This document shows, piece by piece, positions 1 to 11,965 of a stretch of DNA of 64,000 bases. The notes under the pieces were generated by a model that ran no database searches, was not told where the DNA came from, and was given only the letters and a program-made list of their open reading frames with translations. Position 1 is the first letter of the stretch. Every line of letters begins with the position of its first letter. The stretch covers positions 20,492,247 through 20,556,246 of the forward strand of contig CM057830.1 in assembly GCA_030068075.1 (NCBI GenBank). Reading direction: 5' to 3'. A program made the translations under genes and the position numbers. This DNA is from Paguma larvata. Its lineage: Eukaryota; Chordata; Mammalia; Carnivora; Viverridae.

Positions 1-257
1 AATCAAGAGTTTTGCTACTGTAGTATGAAGGGCAGATAGCAGTCCTTGTCACAGTTACAAACTTTGAGAGAATTGCTCTTATTTCTCTTTTTGAGACCGA
101 GGCAATAGTATTAATGCAGATGTATACAGAATTTGGTAAGCAGAATGTGAAAACACAGAACAAACACAGAATATCAAGGGGAGCTTCACTTTTCATTGCT
201 TAAATTGCTTATATACATTTTTGTATTAAACTAAATGCAATTAAAGTTTTCCTTTCA

Positions 258-441
258 GGGGTGTCTGTGTGACTCAGTCAGTTAAGTGTCCAACTCTTGG
301 TTTCAGCTCACATCATGATCTCATGGTTCTTGAGTTTGAGCCCTGAATGGGGCTCTGTGCTGACAGTACAGAGCCTGCTTGGGATTCTCATTCTCCCTCC
401 CTCCATCCCTCTCTCTCTAAATAATAAATTTAAAAAAAACA
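258..441 (+). mobile_element. Carnivoran tRNA-derived SINE, long form
   Basis: Starts with the tRNA-like head (gtgtctgtgtgactcagtcagttaag), has the 'catgatctcatgg' and 'gagtttgagccc' blocks, a CT-rich stretch and an A-rich tail. Flanked by near-identical target duplications (244-257 aagttttcctttca and 442-455 aaattttcctttca). Non-coding, polymerase III-derived and L1-mobilised; the open frame over it is not a gene. Confidence 0.93.
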
Positions 442-455
442 AAATTTTCCTTTCA

Positions 456-2985
456 AATGGCTTATTCTTTTTCATTCTCTTTGAACTACATAGGTAATTG
501 CATCTTTCCTTCCTAAGAACCTAATATTATATAATATGCTTTGAATATCATGTAAAGTATTTTATATAAAACAAAGAAGGAAAAACACTAAAACTTGAAG
601 ATGTTTGGACTAGGAATGAGTAGCAGATCTCAACTATTTAGCCCTGTTCATATGACCAAAAAAAGTGGTATTCTTCCCTTAACTCCAAACTACTTGCCTC
701 TTTACTGTCTCTTTCATATACAAATATATAAGCTTTCAAATATATTTGTGGATCCCTCTTATTATTGTAGTATGTTTGAAAATATATTACTTATTTATAT
801 TTTATCAAATTCTTAATACATGAGGCAATAATTATGTGGATAAAATTATATTATATAAATATATGAAGATAATAGTTTATTACATATGATTGCTGAAAAA
901 TCTAGATAAGCACAAGAAGCATAAAAGAAATAAAAATCCATAACCTCCCATAATGCATGTATCCTATGTGTTGATATATAATTTGGAATATTTTATTTCG
1001 TTTCAAATTTTGTTCCTTCTTTACGCATTTAAAACAGTATGGAGGCTTCACCTCACTTGAGAAGACAGAGCAAAGCAATACTTGGAACAAGGTATGCATC
1101 ATAACAGACACTTAGATAATTTATGACACTGAGATTTAAAACCAATGCAGTAAGGGGGAGGAAAATAAAAAAGATTTATTCTTCAAGTTAGGATTGTGGT
1201 AAGAGCTTGACTGATGATACCAGTTTTAAAGTGCTGAGTTTTCATATTTGTGTGGGTTTTGTTGTTTTTTTCCTGCTAAGATAGTTATAGCAGTATGAAG
1301 TTGAGACGAGTGACAGCGTGGATGGATGGCCAGATTCCAAGGTAATGCTGGAACTCCTCTGTGACCTTTTAACAGTAATCTGAACCTACCTTGTCAGAAC
1401 GTGTGTTCGTAAAATGTCCTCCCAGACTTCCCACTAACCACGCATCATTCTCTTTGGGCCACAAGACTGTCTTTGAAGAGACATCAAAGCACACCATGTG
1501 ACTTGAAGGACTTTGTGACTCAGAACCCACGATTCTATTCTCATCCACTTTATTACTATCTGTAGCAGGTCATACAGACCTAACAAAAATTGTTCGATTG
1601 TGAATATGGGTGATACCATGACTGCTGGAGAGAAAAAGTGTTATAACTCCATAAAAAACACTAACCTATTTAAGGAAAGAAGTGATGGTCCATCACAGTT
1701 CTCTCTCTAATGAGTGCTGCCATCTAGTACATGACAGAATGTGTACATGTGCATCCATCAATTACTATGCATTTCCAGAGATATATAATTTTTTTTACTT
1801 TTCTTTAAATCTCTTACATTGATACCTTAATTATAAAAAAAAACAAACCAGAAAAACCGAAATAAGAGGGAAAAAAAACCCAGAAGTCCCCTTATTGAAA
1901 CAGTTAGAGAAGTTCTGGAAATCCTGCTACTCTAGACTACTTGTGGCCAAAGAGAAGTCTTTGTAAACTTTGATTAAGGTAGAGGAATAAATGACCCAAA
2001 AATTCAAAAGGATTGACTACTTCTGGTGAGGATTAATCTAGGAAGGCTTTTTAACAAAGTCGGTATTTTTGGCAGACTTTGAAAAATAAGAGTATATTTG
2101 AATTTAGTTTAAAACCATAACCTCCTAAGCAGAGACGGCTAAAATCCAAAACGAATTAACGGCAAAGATAGCAGGATGCTTCTACTGAAAGGTTCATAGC
2201 TCAGTAGTACCCTTACTCAGCTCTAAGAGAGACAAACTGTTGGCCACCCTAGTACTTTAAAGGGTCCACACATCAGAGACACACACACAAATCGAGTTCT
2301 TCTATCGCATCACAGAGGCTAGGTTCCCTCAGGGTCCAATGCTCAGGGCGAACACAAAAACTTACATGCCCTAAACATCTGTTCCCTCGTGTCCAACACG
2401 GAAACCCTTTCCCAGATCTTTTCTTCAATACAAAACAATTTACAAGTTTACTATGTCCCAATGCCAGAAAGGTTTAAAATTTGTGCCACATCCAGTGCGA
2501 AAGATAAACATTGCTTCAGAGTTCAGGCAGAATGTGAAAAGCAAAAACATTTAAAGAAAAGACAAATCAATACACCTCTGAAATGATTTCCATCGGCACA
2601 AATCCAAGCAGGTTCTGCCTCAGGTTCTACCGAGACAACGTCTTAGTACTAACTCCAAGTATTCATCTTTTGCTTCCTTTAACATTTCAACTTACAATTC
2701 CAGAGGTACGGAGGGATTACAGTAGGAATCTCCCAAGTTGCACATGGCAGGTAAGGAATATTTTGCAACATTACAAAATTTTTGTTACTTTTAAATTGGT
2801 ACATGTGTAGTCTAAGGCACAACATGATTTACATTGGTGAGCAGACACTAAACACTAGAATTTCAAAAAGCTTATTTTGTATATTTAAGAGTTAATCATA
2901 ATTTTAAACATCAAGTTAACTGACCTTTAATTTTGTTTTAAAATTATTTCCAACACTTACAAATTGTATTTCGTCCTGATATTTC
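456..2985. other. Unassigned AT-rich sequence
   Basis: No exon, RNA gene or repeat could be recognised. The part around 2150-2830 keeps about ten CpG dinucleotides in roughly 500 bp, unusual against its AT-rich surroundings, but neither strand gives a recognisable protein. Candidates are an old retrocopy, an old LTR or simply conserved non-coding DNA. Confidence 0.4.
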
Positions 2986-2989
2986 ATCA

Positions 2990-3259
2990 TATCGTTATCA
3001 GTGTAACTGACATTTGATAAGTTTTTTCAGGTGTCTATCAGTGATTTGACTTTTGTAAGCATGGCAAAATGATCACCCCAGTAAGTCTTGTTCCCATCTG
3101 TCATCATACAAAATTTATTAGTGACCATATTCCCTTCGGTGTATATCCTCATGTTTTATTTTTGCCCCACCAAGCTCCCTCCACTCTGGCAACCACCCAG
3201 CTATTCTCTGTATCTGTGAAGCACCACGTACATGTACCTTTTCAAGTTAGTGTTTTTGA
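2990..3259 (-). mobile_element. Old L1 (L1M type), 3' UTR part, upstream of nested SINE
   Basis: Read on the plus strand this is the reverse complement of an L1 3' UTR, recognised by 'ctctggcaaccacccagctattctctgtatc'-type sequence (about 3186-3217). It continues after the SINE at 3260-3476. The element is broken and non-functional; its left border is uncertain. Confidence 0.75.
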
Positions 3260-3476
3260 GGGCACCTGGGTGGTTCAGTCAGTTAAGGATTCAACTTCAG
3301 CTCAGGTCATGACCTCATGGTTCATGAGTCCAAGCCCTGCATCATGCTCTGTGCTGACAGCTCTGAGCCTGGAGCCTGCTTCAGATTCCGTGTTTCCCTT
3401 TCTTTCTGCCCCTTCCCTGCTCATACTCTCTCATTCTCTCTCTCAAAAAAGAAATAAAAAATTAAAAAAAAAAAAC
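3260..3476 (+). mobile_element. Carnivoran SINE nested in L1
   Basis: Full-length copy starting 'gggcacctgggtggttcag' with tail 'gaaataaaaaattaaaa'. TSDs are ttagtgtttttg (about 3247-3258) and ttaatgtttttg (3477-3488). It interrupts the antisense L1, so it is younger than that L1. Confidence 0.93.
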
Positions 3477-6400
3477 TTAATGTTTTTGTTTTCAACTAGA
3501 CACCCAGAAGGCAGTTGGCTGGATCATATAGGATTGCTCATTTTTGGAGCAACCTCTATATGTTTTCTGTAGTGGTTGCACCAATTTACATTCCCACCAA
3601 TAATGTGCGGGAGGGATCCCTTTTTCCCACGGAGTCACCAACACTTGTTATTTGAAAGCCATTCTAATACTTGTGAAGTGGTATATCATTGTAGTTCATG
3701 TGCCCTTGAGAAAAATGTGTATTCTGCAGTTGTTGGATAGAATGTTCTGTATGTGTTAAGTCCATTTGCTCAGGTATTGTTCAAATCTGCAGTTTCCTTA
3801 TTGATTTTCTATCTGGTCAGTCGATCAATGAGAGTGGAGTAGTAACATGTACTACTATTGTATGGCTGTCAATCTCTCCATGCCTGTTAATATTTGCTTT
3901 ATGTACTTACTCTTATAAGACTACATATGAACAATGGATCTTCTTGTTGGGTCAAACCCCTTTATCATTATGTAGTACCCCTCTTTGTTACTACAGTCTT
4001 TTTTAAAAGTATGTTTTATCTGATAGGAGTAAAGCCACATTAACCTTTTCATTTCCATCTGCACAGAATACCTTTTTCCACCCCTTCATGTTTAGTCTGT
4101 GTGTGTCTATTCCCGAAGTGCTTCTCTATGTGTGCTTTTTTGTTTATTTGTTTTTAAACTGTTCAGCCACTGGGTCTTTGGAGAAGCCAGACCATTTACA
4201 TTTAACGTAATTACTGATACAGATCTATTTGCTACTCTGCTCCTGGTTTTGCAGACTGCTTTTGTAGTTCCTATCCACCCTCTCCTCTATCTTCCTTTCT
4301 GTTTGGTAACTTAGTTTACTGTCATGTTTTAATTGATTTCTCACTCTATTGCATATTTACTCTAAGCTTTTGCTCTGTGGTTATTCAGAGGATCACATAT
4401 CATCCCATGTTTCTAACAGTCTATTTGAAATCAGTTTTAACTTAAATATGAACATATTCCCAAACTCTACATTGTGACATCACCTCTACGATTTAGGTTT
4501 TTGATGTCGTGTTTTACATCTTTTCATTTTACATACAGCTTGATTAACCATAGCTTTGATTTTACCACTCTTGTCTTTTGACCTTTATAGTACCTTTCAT
4601 AAGTCAATCTACTACCTTACTATATATTCACGTTTTCCAGTTAGATTCTTGCTTTATTGTTTTCTTGTTATTAGTGCCCTTTACGGCTGAAAAAAGTCCC
4701 TGTGATGTTCCTTATAAGGCTGGTTTAGAGGCGATGAACACCTTTAGCTTCTGCCTGTTTGGAAAATTCTCTCCTTTAACTCTGAATGATGATCTTGTCA
4801 GGTACAGTTTTTTTGTTTCAGCACCTGGAATAGGTCATGTGATTCTCTTCTGGCCAAAGTTTCTGCAGAGAATTCTGTATTTAACAACTTGGTTTTCTCT
4901 TTCTTTGAAGATCCTCTTTTTTCATTTTGACATTTTAATTATGTGTTTTGGCGAGGAGGTCTTGGGGTTCATCTATTTTTAAATTCTCTGGGCTTCTTTG
5001 ACCTGGGGGGGTCTATTTCCTTCACTAGGTTAGGAAAGTGTGCAGGCATTTTCTTGCTCTTCTGCTTCTGGGACCCCTATATCGTGAATATCATCGTGCC
5101 TGATGTTGTCTCCTAAGTCCCTTAAATTATCTTTTATTTTTATTTATTTATTTTACTTCTTTTTGTTTCTTTGTCTGGGTGAGTTCTATTCCTTTGTCTT
5201 CCAGTTCACTCATCTGATCTGCTTCACACAGTGTGCTGATGAACGCCTCCAGTGTATTTTGTTCCTCTATTTTTCAGCTCAGTCACTGCAGTTTGGTACT
5301 TCCCTGTGTACTCCATCACTTGGTTGAAGTTCTCACAGAGTTCTTCCAATTTTCTCAAGTGTTTGGTGAGCATCTTTAAGACCATTACTTTGAATTCGTT
5401 ATCAGGTAGATTACTTACCTCTATCAGTAAGGTCCGTTTCTGAGGTTTTGTCTGTTTTTTTTTGTTTGTTTACAACACATTTCTGTTTTCTCATTTTACT
5501 TCACTCTGGGTTTATTTCTATATATTAAAGAAAACAGCTACCACTCACACTTTCAAGGTGTGTCCTTGCATAGGTAATGATCCTTCTCCTGCACCCTTGC
5601 CCTTATTCTCAGTAAGACCCCATTATTGAGGGTGCACAAAGACCTATCAGTGACCCAAGAGCAAGAATCTCACTTTACACCTCGTTTCAGGGTGATGGAA
5701 GTCACCTCAGGCAGCAGCTTTTAAAGTAAGCCAATCATGACTATCCTTTGGGACCACAATCGTGAAAACTACTAGCCTCCCAATTGGGAGATCTGGACAC
5801 GTCCCCCACGAGACAGCTATGAACATCAGAGCTCTAAACAGTGTGTAAGGTCATTTCTGAGATGTCTCGTTAAGTTGTAGCAAGGCCAATGGGGTGTACA
5901 AAGATGACGTTTGTCTGCTTACATTCCATACCTATGCAGTACCCTGGGAGTGGTGACCTGCCAAGAAAGGTCTTTTTATTGTTAAAGTCCTTGGGACTCA
6001 AGCCCACCAGGCCCAGGCAGCTAAAGGGTTTCTGTTGTGTGGTCAGCCTGCACCCATTGGCTTTAGAAGGGCAGGTATCAAGTGTAAAGGCTGGGGCAGC
6101 AGGGAAAATGCCTGTGGGCTTCGGCAGTGCATGTAGAGGAACACCCTATATGCATGTGCACACAGGCCCAGGATGGGCACAGAAGAATGCTGTGACCACT
6201 CACCCTTGCCAGTCCCAACCAGGGAGTGGGCAATCTCTGCAAGGGTCACACTCTCAGACCTTAACAAGGCAGTAGGAAGATGCCGCACACCCGAGTTACC
6301 TGCTTGCGCTAACAGGTTAGGTGGAGAGCACGCAAGGTTTCTGCCTATCCACAGAGCCCCAAATGCCCCCTGCGCTCCAGGACATGCCTTTGGCCAATCA

Positions 6401-6880
6401 ATCTCATTTATGTAGAATCCAGATGATTTTCAAACGGGTGCTTTTGCACTGGATCCCCAGGAGACAGAGAGACCACACATGAGACCTTTATAAGGAAAAT
6501 TTCAGTTTCCTATAGCACTTTGAGTCCCTTTGACAACAGCCTTATTAGTTTTCTAAGCCAGACCCAAGGGTCAGGATGCCTGATGTGGAGCACCAAGCCC
6601 TAGCTTCTCTGGGACAAACACCAGACTACTGAGATCCTTCTCTACTGTGAGCCCCTGGGGCAGGAGTGAGACTGTCTCCACCTAACCCACCTGTGTCAAC
6701 GTAGCTACCCTTTTATCTTTTGTTGTGGAGAACAGTTCATCTACTTTCAGATCTCTTTCGGAGGGAAATGATACATTGGTAGCTGTTAGGTCTGGTGTGT
6801 CCATGAGAAAAGGTGAGTTCATGATCTGCCTATTCTCCCACCTCAGACCACTCTTCTAATTTTTAATAACTATGATTATA
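3477..6880 (-). mobile_element. Old L1 (L1M type), ORF2/ORF1/5' UTR relic with internal deletion
   Basis: On the minus strand, 3490-3690 matches the ORF2 C-terminal region (the 'gcaccaatttacattcccacc' block on plus). From about 3700 to 4240 the sequence jumps to the N-terminal endonuclease region of ORF2 ('tttatcattatgtagta', 'cagccactgggtcttt' on plus). 4250-5450 resembles ORF1-side sequence and 5450-6880 the GC-richer 5' UTR. Most of the reverse transcriptase region is therefore missing while both ends remain. All frames are broken. The plus-strand open frames at 4578-4982 and 5889-6275 are antisense shadows. Confidence 0.72.
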
Positions 6881-6925
6881 TTTTGAAATAAAGACAGACT
6901 TCTATAAAATTACATGAAAAGCAAT

Positions 6926-7169
6926 TTTTGAGTTTTTCTGTTTCATTTAATCCTAACTTTTGAGGACTCTATGTTCAAATCAGGTGAACTCCAAATAAAA
7001 TGCTTAATTTCTTCATCTTTTAGATCAATGCTCTCCGTTAATATTTGTTTTGAGTTTTTCTGTTTCATTTAATTCTAATTTTTGATGACCCTATGTTCAA
7101 ATTAGGTGAACTCCAAATAAAATGTTTAATTTCTTAATCTTTTCAATCAATGCTCACCATTAAAATTTT
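6926..7169. repeat. 122-bp tandem duplication, two copies
   Basis: Copy 1 is 6926-7047 and copy 2 is 7048-7169, both opening 'ttttgagtttttctgttt' and sharing 'ggtgaactccaaataaaatg'. By eye about 11-12 substitutions separate roughly 115 aligned bases (about 90% identity), so the duplication is old. No coding content. Confidence 0.9.
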
Positions 7170-7234
7170 CACCATTAAAATAATCTACCAAATTAATATT
7201 TTCTGCATGCCCTGGCCCATACATTACCTATCAA

Positions 7235-7360
7235 GAATATGTAGCTATTAAGTCACTCATGTGGCTGATAAAGCACATTTTGACTTTAATTAATTTTAAT
7301 TTGAATAATCATGTGTGATTAGTGGCTACTGAATCAAATAGCACAGCTTTGGAGTATTAC
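7235..7360. mobile_element. Short non-autonomous hAT-type (MER-class) DNA transposon relic
   Basis: Contains the AT-rich palindromic core 'ttaattaattttaatttg' flanked by 'catgtggctgat' and 'gtgattagtggctactg...agcacagc'. This layout is known from small mammalian MER elements of hAT type. Degenerate; exact subfamily not determined. Confidence 0.45.
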
Positions 7361-8139
7361 TTCCTACTCACACAAATTTGCTGAAATAAAGGCAAACACA
7401 GTAAACTTGATAAAATAATTATGTAGTAATTTTAACTCCCGAACTCCCCATCCCATTATCAGAACACCTAGAAATGCATAAAATAATTCTCATCCTTACT
7501 ATTTGGCCCATTTTAAATTTTATAAAACAAAGCTTTGTATGTATTTTTCAGAATCACTGATTTGAAAGAAAATCAAAGGAGAAACATAAAATTTATTTAC
7601 TATACAGCTTAACTTACATCTCTTAAATACTTGGATATATGGCATGTTGCCTGTCCTTTTCTGTTTTCTCCTTCCTAGAAAGAAGAGATTATGGAGGATA
7701 AGACTGAAGACATTACCCAGAGAGTAGATGAATAGAGTTCTAGGCCATTCCAGGCTTGGATAGTATTTGAAGAATAATGTGCTGATCAAAAACATTAGAA
7801 CTATAGGATACCATATTCTATAAAAAATGATGTGGTATAGAATAGGAAGGCAAGCTCTGAGGCAGGACCAGACTAGAAAAAGAGCAGAAACAAGGGTCTA
7901 TGCATGACATGCAAAAGGCTCAAAGTATTGACCATGTAAACGAGAATAAAAAAATAACACACATCGAAGACAGAATTTACAAGTTGTTCCTTAAAAAAAA
8001 TATAAGGGCTAAAGATAGTGGTGTTAAAAGAAAAAGCACTGGCATTTTTGAAATCCTCACTTTGTGGTAAAGGCATGGCAACTGCCAACAAAGTCCCTGA
8101 ATAAGGTTCTAGTTTCACTTAATGGCTCTCTGGGAAACG
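7361..8139. other. Unassigned non-coding sequence
   Basis: AT-rich; two minus-strand open frames of 80-90 codons (7520-7795, 7873-8118) show no recognisable domain and no codon-use signal. Nothing supported. Confidence 0.4.
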
Positions 8140-8290
8140 AAGCATTGTTGTTTGAATTCTTTGAGCATTTATTTTGTCATCTGTAAAAGAAAAAAAAGCA
8201 CACATACCTCTGTGGATGACTTTGAGAATGACAAGAGATAGCATGGGTGGAAGTGTTTAGTACAATCCTAACTACTGTGCCAAGTATAAT
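8140..8290 (+). mobile_element. MIR relic
   Basis: Recognised by 'gtcatctgtaaaag...catacctctgtggatga...gtttagtacaat...actgtgcc', which follows the 3' half of the mammalian-wide MIR SINE. Highly diverged and inactive. Confidence 0.6.
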
Positions 8291-8364
8291 GGAAGAAATA
8301 ATTTTCATACTAATAATGGGAATTGTTATCCATTACATGATTCAACTTAGGCTAAGGTTTTTAT

Positions 8365-8577
8365 TTTTCTTTCTTTCTTTTTAATATTTATTTAGTCTTC
8401 AGAGTGAGAGACAGAGCCCAGGGAGGGGCCAAGAAAGAGGGAGACACAGAATCTGAACAGGCTCTAGACTCTGAGCTGTCAGCACATAGCCCGATGTGGG
8501 GCCCGAACCCATGAACCGCGAGATCATGACCCGAGCCAAAGTTGGATGCTCAACCAGCTGAGCCACCCAGGAACCCC
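8365..8577 (-). mobile_element. Carnivoran SINE, long form
   Basis: Reverse-complement copy: T-rich tail at 8365, GA-rich middle, then 'gatcatgacccgagcc' and 'ctgagccacccagg' at the right. TSDs aaggtttttat (8354-8364) and aagattttaat (8578-8588). Confidence 0.92.
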
Positions 8578-8897
8578 AAGATTTTAATATTCAGAAAAAT
8601 CATACACTTAATGATTTTGTTTTATTAAAAATAAAAACTAACATCATTTTAGATCCTAAGTCTGTAATTTCTAAGGATTCCAAAACTAGGCAACCAAGGC
8701 CAGAAATAGGACACATATGATCAATTGTTCTGGAAAGAAAAACAGTAAGATTTGCAGTTTGTCATGCATTTATAAAGGTTATTATTTCTATTCATTCATT
8801 GAATTCATTCTCAGTTTAGGTAACTATTTGTCATGGCCTAAATGGTTACCACCAAATGAGCAGGTAGCTCCAAAGACAGATACAGAAAGAGACAGAG

Positions 8898-9009
8898 TTT
8901 TTTTTTTTTTTTTCATTTTAAGAAATCTCTACACCCAACATGGGGCTCAAATGCATGATCCTGAGGTCAAGAGTTGCATGCTTTTCTGACTGAACCAGCC
9001 AGGAGCCCC
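8898..9009 (-). mobile_element. Carnivoran SINE, short form
   Basis: Poly-T at 8898-8913, then 'aagaaatctctacacccaac', 'ggggctcaaatgcatgatcc' and 'gactgaaccagccaggagcccc'. The long CT-rich middle is absent, typical of the short subfamily. TSDs gagacagag (8889-8897) and gaggcagag (9010-9018). Confidence 0.9.
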
Positions 9010-9018
9010 GAGGCAGAG

Positions 9019-9640
9019 AGATTTCTCAAGTCCATGTTATCTAGACCATATCATGCATACTTCAAGAGGTTTCTGAAATAGACTATATTCTGTTTCTTCA
9101 CCTTTGAAAAGATTTCTTACATCAGAGTTAGTAAAATACAAAAATTCCCATCTTTAATTCCCTTTAGGTCAAAATTAAACTACAGAGTCCATTTGATCAA
9201 ACATATAAAAGAGGAAAATTGAGTAATAAAATGCTGGGGTTTAGAGCTTATACAATTGCCAAAAAGCACTTGTAGACATCATAGGATTACCTATGTTCAT
9301 TTTGTTGATACACAGTATCGAGAATTATAGTTAAAGTTATAAGCTCTATTACAGTTACATCAAAGACATGTTTTGTAAAGACTTTAAAAAAGCAGCCTAA
9401 CAAGCAGATAAAGTCAATAAATTTATAAATATTTTTAATGCCACATATATCATCAGAAACTATATCCAGGCTATTTTAAGCCTATCTGGACATTTTAGTA
9501 ACTGAAAAAGCTCTCTAAAATTGTTAAAATCATTTTCAGTAACTGTATTAACACCTTAAAGTTACTAGTTAATGAAAATCTCCTGTGCACCAGATAATGT
9601 CTTAAACACATCATTTGGAAAAACAAAAAACAAAAAAACA
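9019..9640. other. Unassigned AT-rich sequence
   Basis: No gene, RNA or recognisable repeat seen. Confidence 0.4.
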
Positions 9641-9644
9641 AAAC

Positions 9645-9713
9645 CTCAAAGCGGTAGGTTTGAGCCCCATGTTGGATAAAGATTACAAAAACAAACAAAA
9701 AAAAAACCCACCC
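9645..9713 (+). mobile_element. 5'-truncated short SINE fragment
   Basis: Only the B-box to tail portion remains: 'ggtttgagccccatgttgg' and 'aaagattac' followed by an A/C-rich tail. The head with the A box is missing. Confidence 0.6.
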
Positions 9714-10131
9714 AAGAATACTTTTTAAAGCCAGTAACAACTCTTTTTTTTCCACCAAAAAAGAAAACAGAGAGGCTTCAAATCACTCTAGATATATGCA
9801 CAGCTAAAAGTAAAATTTCAAAAGACAAACAACACTCCCAGTAACGCCACTCAACAGCCTTGTTCTGACCCCACCATCTCAAGAAAGAAGTAGTTGTGAA
9901 AACCTACCACTTTCCTCCAAAATACATCTCACTATCAAAAGCACTAGGAAGGCAATCAAAACTAACAGGCAATCTCAAAGTCCTTCAGTAGGACAGTAAT
10001 GAAAAGAATCTGATCACCTCTAATTTATTCCCCACCATCAGGAATCCATCCCATATCCTGGGCATCTTCTCCTATCACACAGCATATTACCCCTCTTCAA
10101 CCCTTTCTCATTTGGTTCTCCCAGAAAAACC

Positions 10132-10350
10132 TTTTTTTTTTGATGTGTGTTATTTTTATTTGAGAGAGAAAGACACTGAGTGTGATCAGGGGAAGGGCAG
10201 ACAGAGAGGGAGAAAGAGAATCCTAAGCAGGCTCCAAGCTCCCAGCTGTCAGCAGCACAGAGCCTGATGTGGGGCTCAAATGCACCAACTGTGAGATCCT
10301 GACCTGAGCCAAGGTTGGAGGTTTAACCAACTGAGCCACCCAGGCGCTCC
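10132..10350 (-). mobile_element. Carnivoran SINE nested in L2
   Basis: Starts with a T run at 10132 and ends 'ctgagccacccaggcgctcc' at 10350. Short imperfect TSD aaaaacc/taaaacc. It carries an extra AGC in 'gctgtcagcagcacagagc'. Confidence 0.9.
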
Positions 10351-10750
10351 TTAAAACCGTATCTTTTGTGAATATTCTTGCTCTAACTGAAAGCACACAT
10401 TCTACCAAGGACAATGATCTCCACGTAATCTTCTCAAGCATTTGCTCTCTTGCCTCTGTGCCTAGGAAAGCATTTTCCTTTGTTTCTCATCACCACTCGC
10501 AGGCAAATGCACAGTTACTCCCTATCTGTGGCAACTTCAACTTGAAGGGTCAATACCATTGGCTCATCACCTGCTATTCCTCTTTGATGCAGGCTTCCAT
10601 GTACCTTGAGGTTCTCCCCTTCGTTGAACACATTTAGGTGTTCACTCACTCACACTGTCCCCAAAACTACTCCTTTCCTAATTTCTGGTCATCTCTATTT
10701 CCAAATAACAGCCCAAGCCCTTGGCCTTGTCTCTTGTTAATATGGATAAT

Positions 10751-10787
<37 letters not shown>

Positions 10788-10843
10788 GCACACACACACA
10801 CATATATATACACATATACTAACACCCATTCACACACACACGT
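10751..10843. repeat. (TA)n(CA)n compound microsatellite
   Basis: About ten TA units, then about 15 CA units with one CG interruption, then mixed tatatacacatata and a second short CA run. Likely length-polymorphic. Confidence 0.95.
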
Positions 10844-11176
10844 CCTGAAAAAATTACGTATACAAGCTGCTTATACTTCCCTTCCTCCAATTCTTTCTTA
10901 GTTTGGTATCAAACAGGTTTTTTGGTTTCTTTAACAAAAAACCTGTTTCTGACAAGCTAACATGTAACTTCAGATAGCAAATTTATTGGCCAATTCACAG
11001 TTCTTAAATTACTAGATATATTAGCAACATTTCACGTTGTGTTTCACACCCTCCTTTCTCAGACACTTTCTTCAATTCAAGTACACCTCTCACTCTGGGT
11101 TCCCCTCCTACCTCCTTCCTATTTCTGGTTGTCTTTATCAATTCTTTATTTTCTTCCCAGCTGCTAGTTGGTGGAG

Positions 11177-11965
11177 TGCTGGGAGCCGTTTTGGGCTCAC
11201 AGGTTGAGACCCCTCTCTGTGTGGAAAAGGTTGAAGCAAAAGCTTGCCAGCCAAACTGGCGCCTAATCTTACAACTACTCCCCTTGGCCTAAGGAGTGTA
11301 ATGCTCTTTTGTTTTACCGCATTTAGATAAAAGGGAAGGACCTGGAGCAGGATGCTTTGATGGATTACATCTGAATGAGAGTAGCCTGACCACCTTAAAG
11401 TTGCATCTTGTGGATGGGTTGCACAAATTGATAGCAGTTATGAGCTGGCTGAATATTGGTGTGACTTGTGTAAATGTTAGGCTCCTATTAGGTAAATTCA
11501 CTCATTCACGGGCAAAAGACAAGCATTGGGAATTCTGTTCTTGCCAGACAGGTTTCACCTCCCCCATTGTAATTGGAAGAATTGGCAATGACTCCTGGCC
11601 TGTTTATAGATAATTAACATAGGGAGGCCTAGGTAACTTCCTGCTCTCTCCCCCAGCCTTAAATTTATATGCTAACTAACTTGAAAACAACTTGCAAGAT
11701 TGAGGAAATCACCGCTTAGCTTTACCGATATAACACATTATTGTTCAAACTATGTTTACTGATGGGCTGTCACTCATTGCTGTAATGTAACTCACTACCT
11801 TTAAATAAAGACACTGAGGCCGGCAGGGCAGAGACGCCAGAGATGCCAGGACTGCCTGCTTGGTCATCAGACTCCATCTCTCTCATGGCTCTCTCACTTC
11901 ATTTCGCCTGACCTTCCGTCCTTCATGGACCCCTAGATTCGCCGGAACAAGGACCGCCCCCGGCA
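11177..11965 (+). mobile_element. Solo LTR of an ERVK-like (class II) endogenous retrovirus
   Basis: A 789-bp element beginning tgctgggagccg and ending ccgcccccggca, with matching inverted ends (TGCTGGG and, reversed, TGCCGGG). It is flanked by an exact 6-bp target duplication, GTGGAG (11171-11176 and 11966-11971). A 6-bp duplication and a TG(Y)TGGGAGCCG-type start are typical of ERVK/beta-like LTRs. A poly(A) signal at 11814-11819 puts transcription on plus. The 3' 150 bp is CpG-richer, as expected for R-U5. No gag, pol or env remains, so it is a solo LTR from recombination between LTRs. It has no coding capacity but could retain promoter or enhancer activity. Confidence 0.9.
11814..11819 (+). 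terminator. LTR polyadenylation signal AATAAA
   Basis: AATAAA inside 'ctttaaataaagacactg', about 150 bp before the LTR 3' end, placing the R region just downstream. Confidence 0.8.

Larger units (their letters stand above)
10020..11176 (+). mobile_element. L2 relic, part 1 (before the solo LTR)
   Basis: After the nested SINE, 10375-10420 matches the L2 segment that reads 'actgaaa...ccaaggacaatgatctccacgt'. 11035-11170 matches the following L2 block ('cctcctttctcagacactttcttcaa', 'ggttcccctcctacctcc'), up to the point cut by the LTR. This is the reverse-transcriptase coding part of an ancient CR1-clade LINE, heavily decayed. The stretch 10020-10131 is assigned with less certainty. Confidence 0.55.

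Noticed and set aside
3069..3572. 167-codon plus-strand open frame
   Set aside because: It runs through antisense L1 3' UTR and a SINE; the composition follows the repeats.
4578..4982. 134-codon plus-strand frame
   Set aside because: Antisense of an old L1; no domain.
5889..6288. Overlapping 128-, 81- and 80-codon frames in GC-richer DNA
   Set aside because: The region matches an antisense L1 5' UTR; GC-richness explains the open frames.
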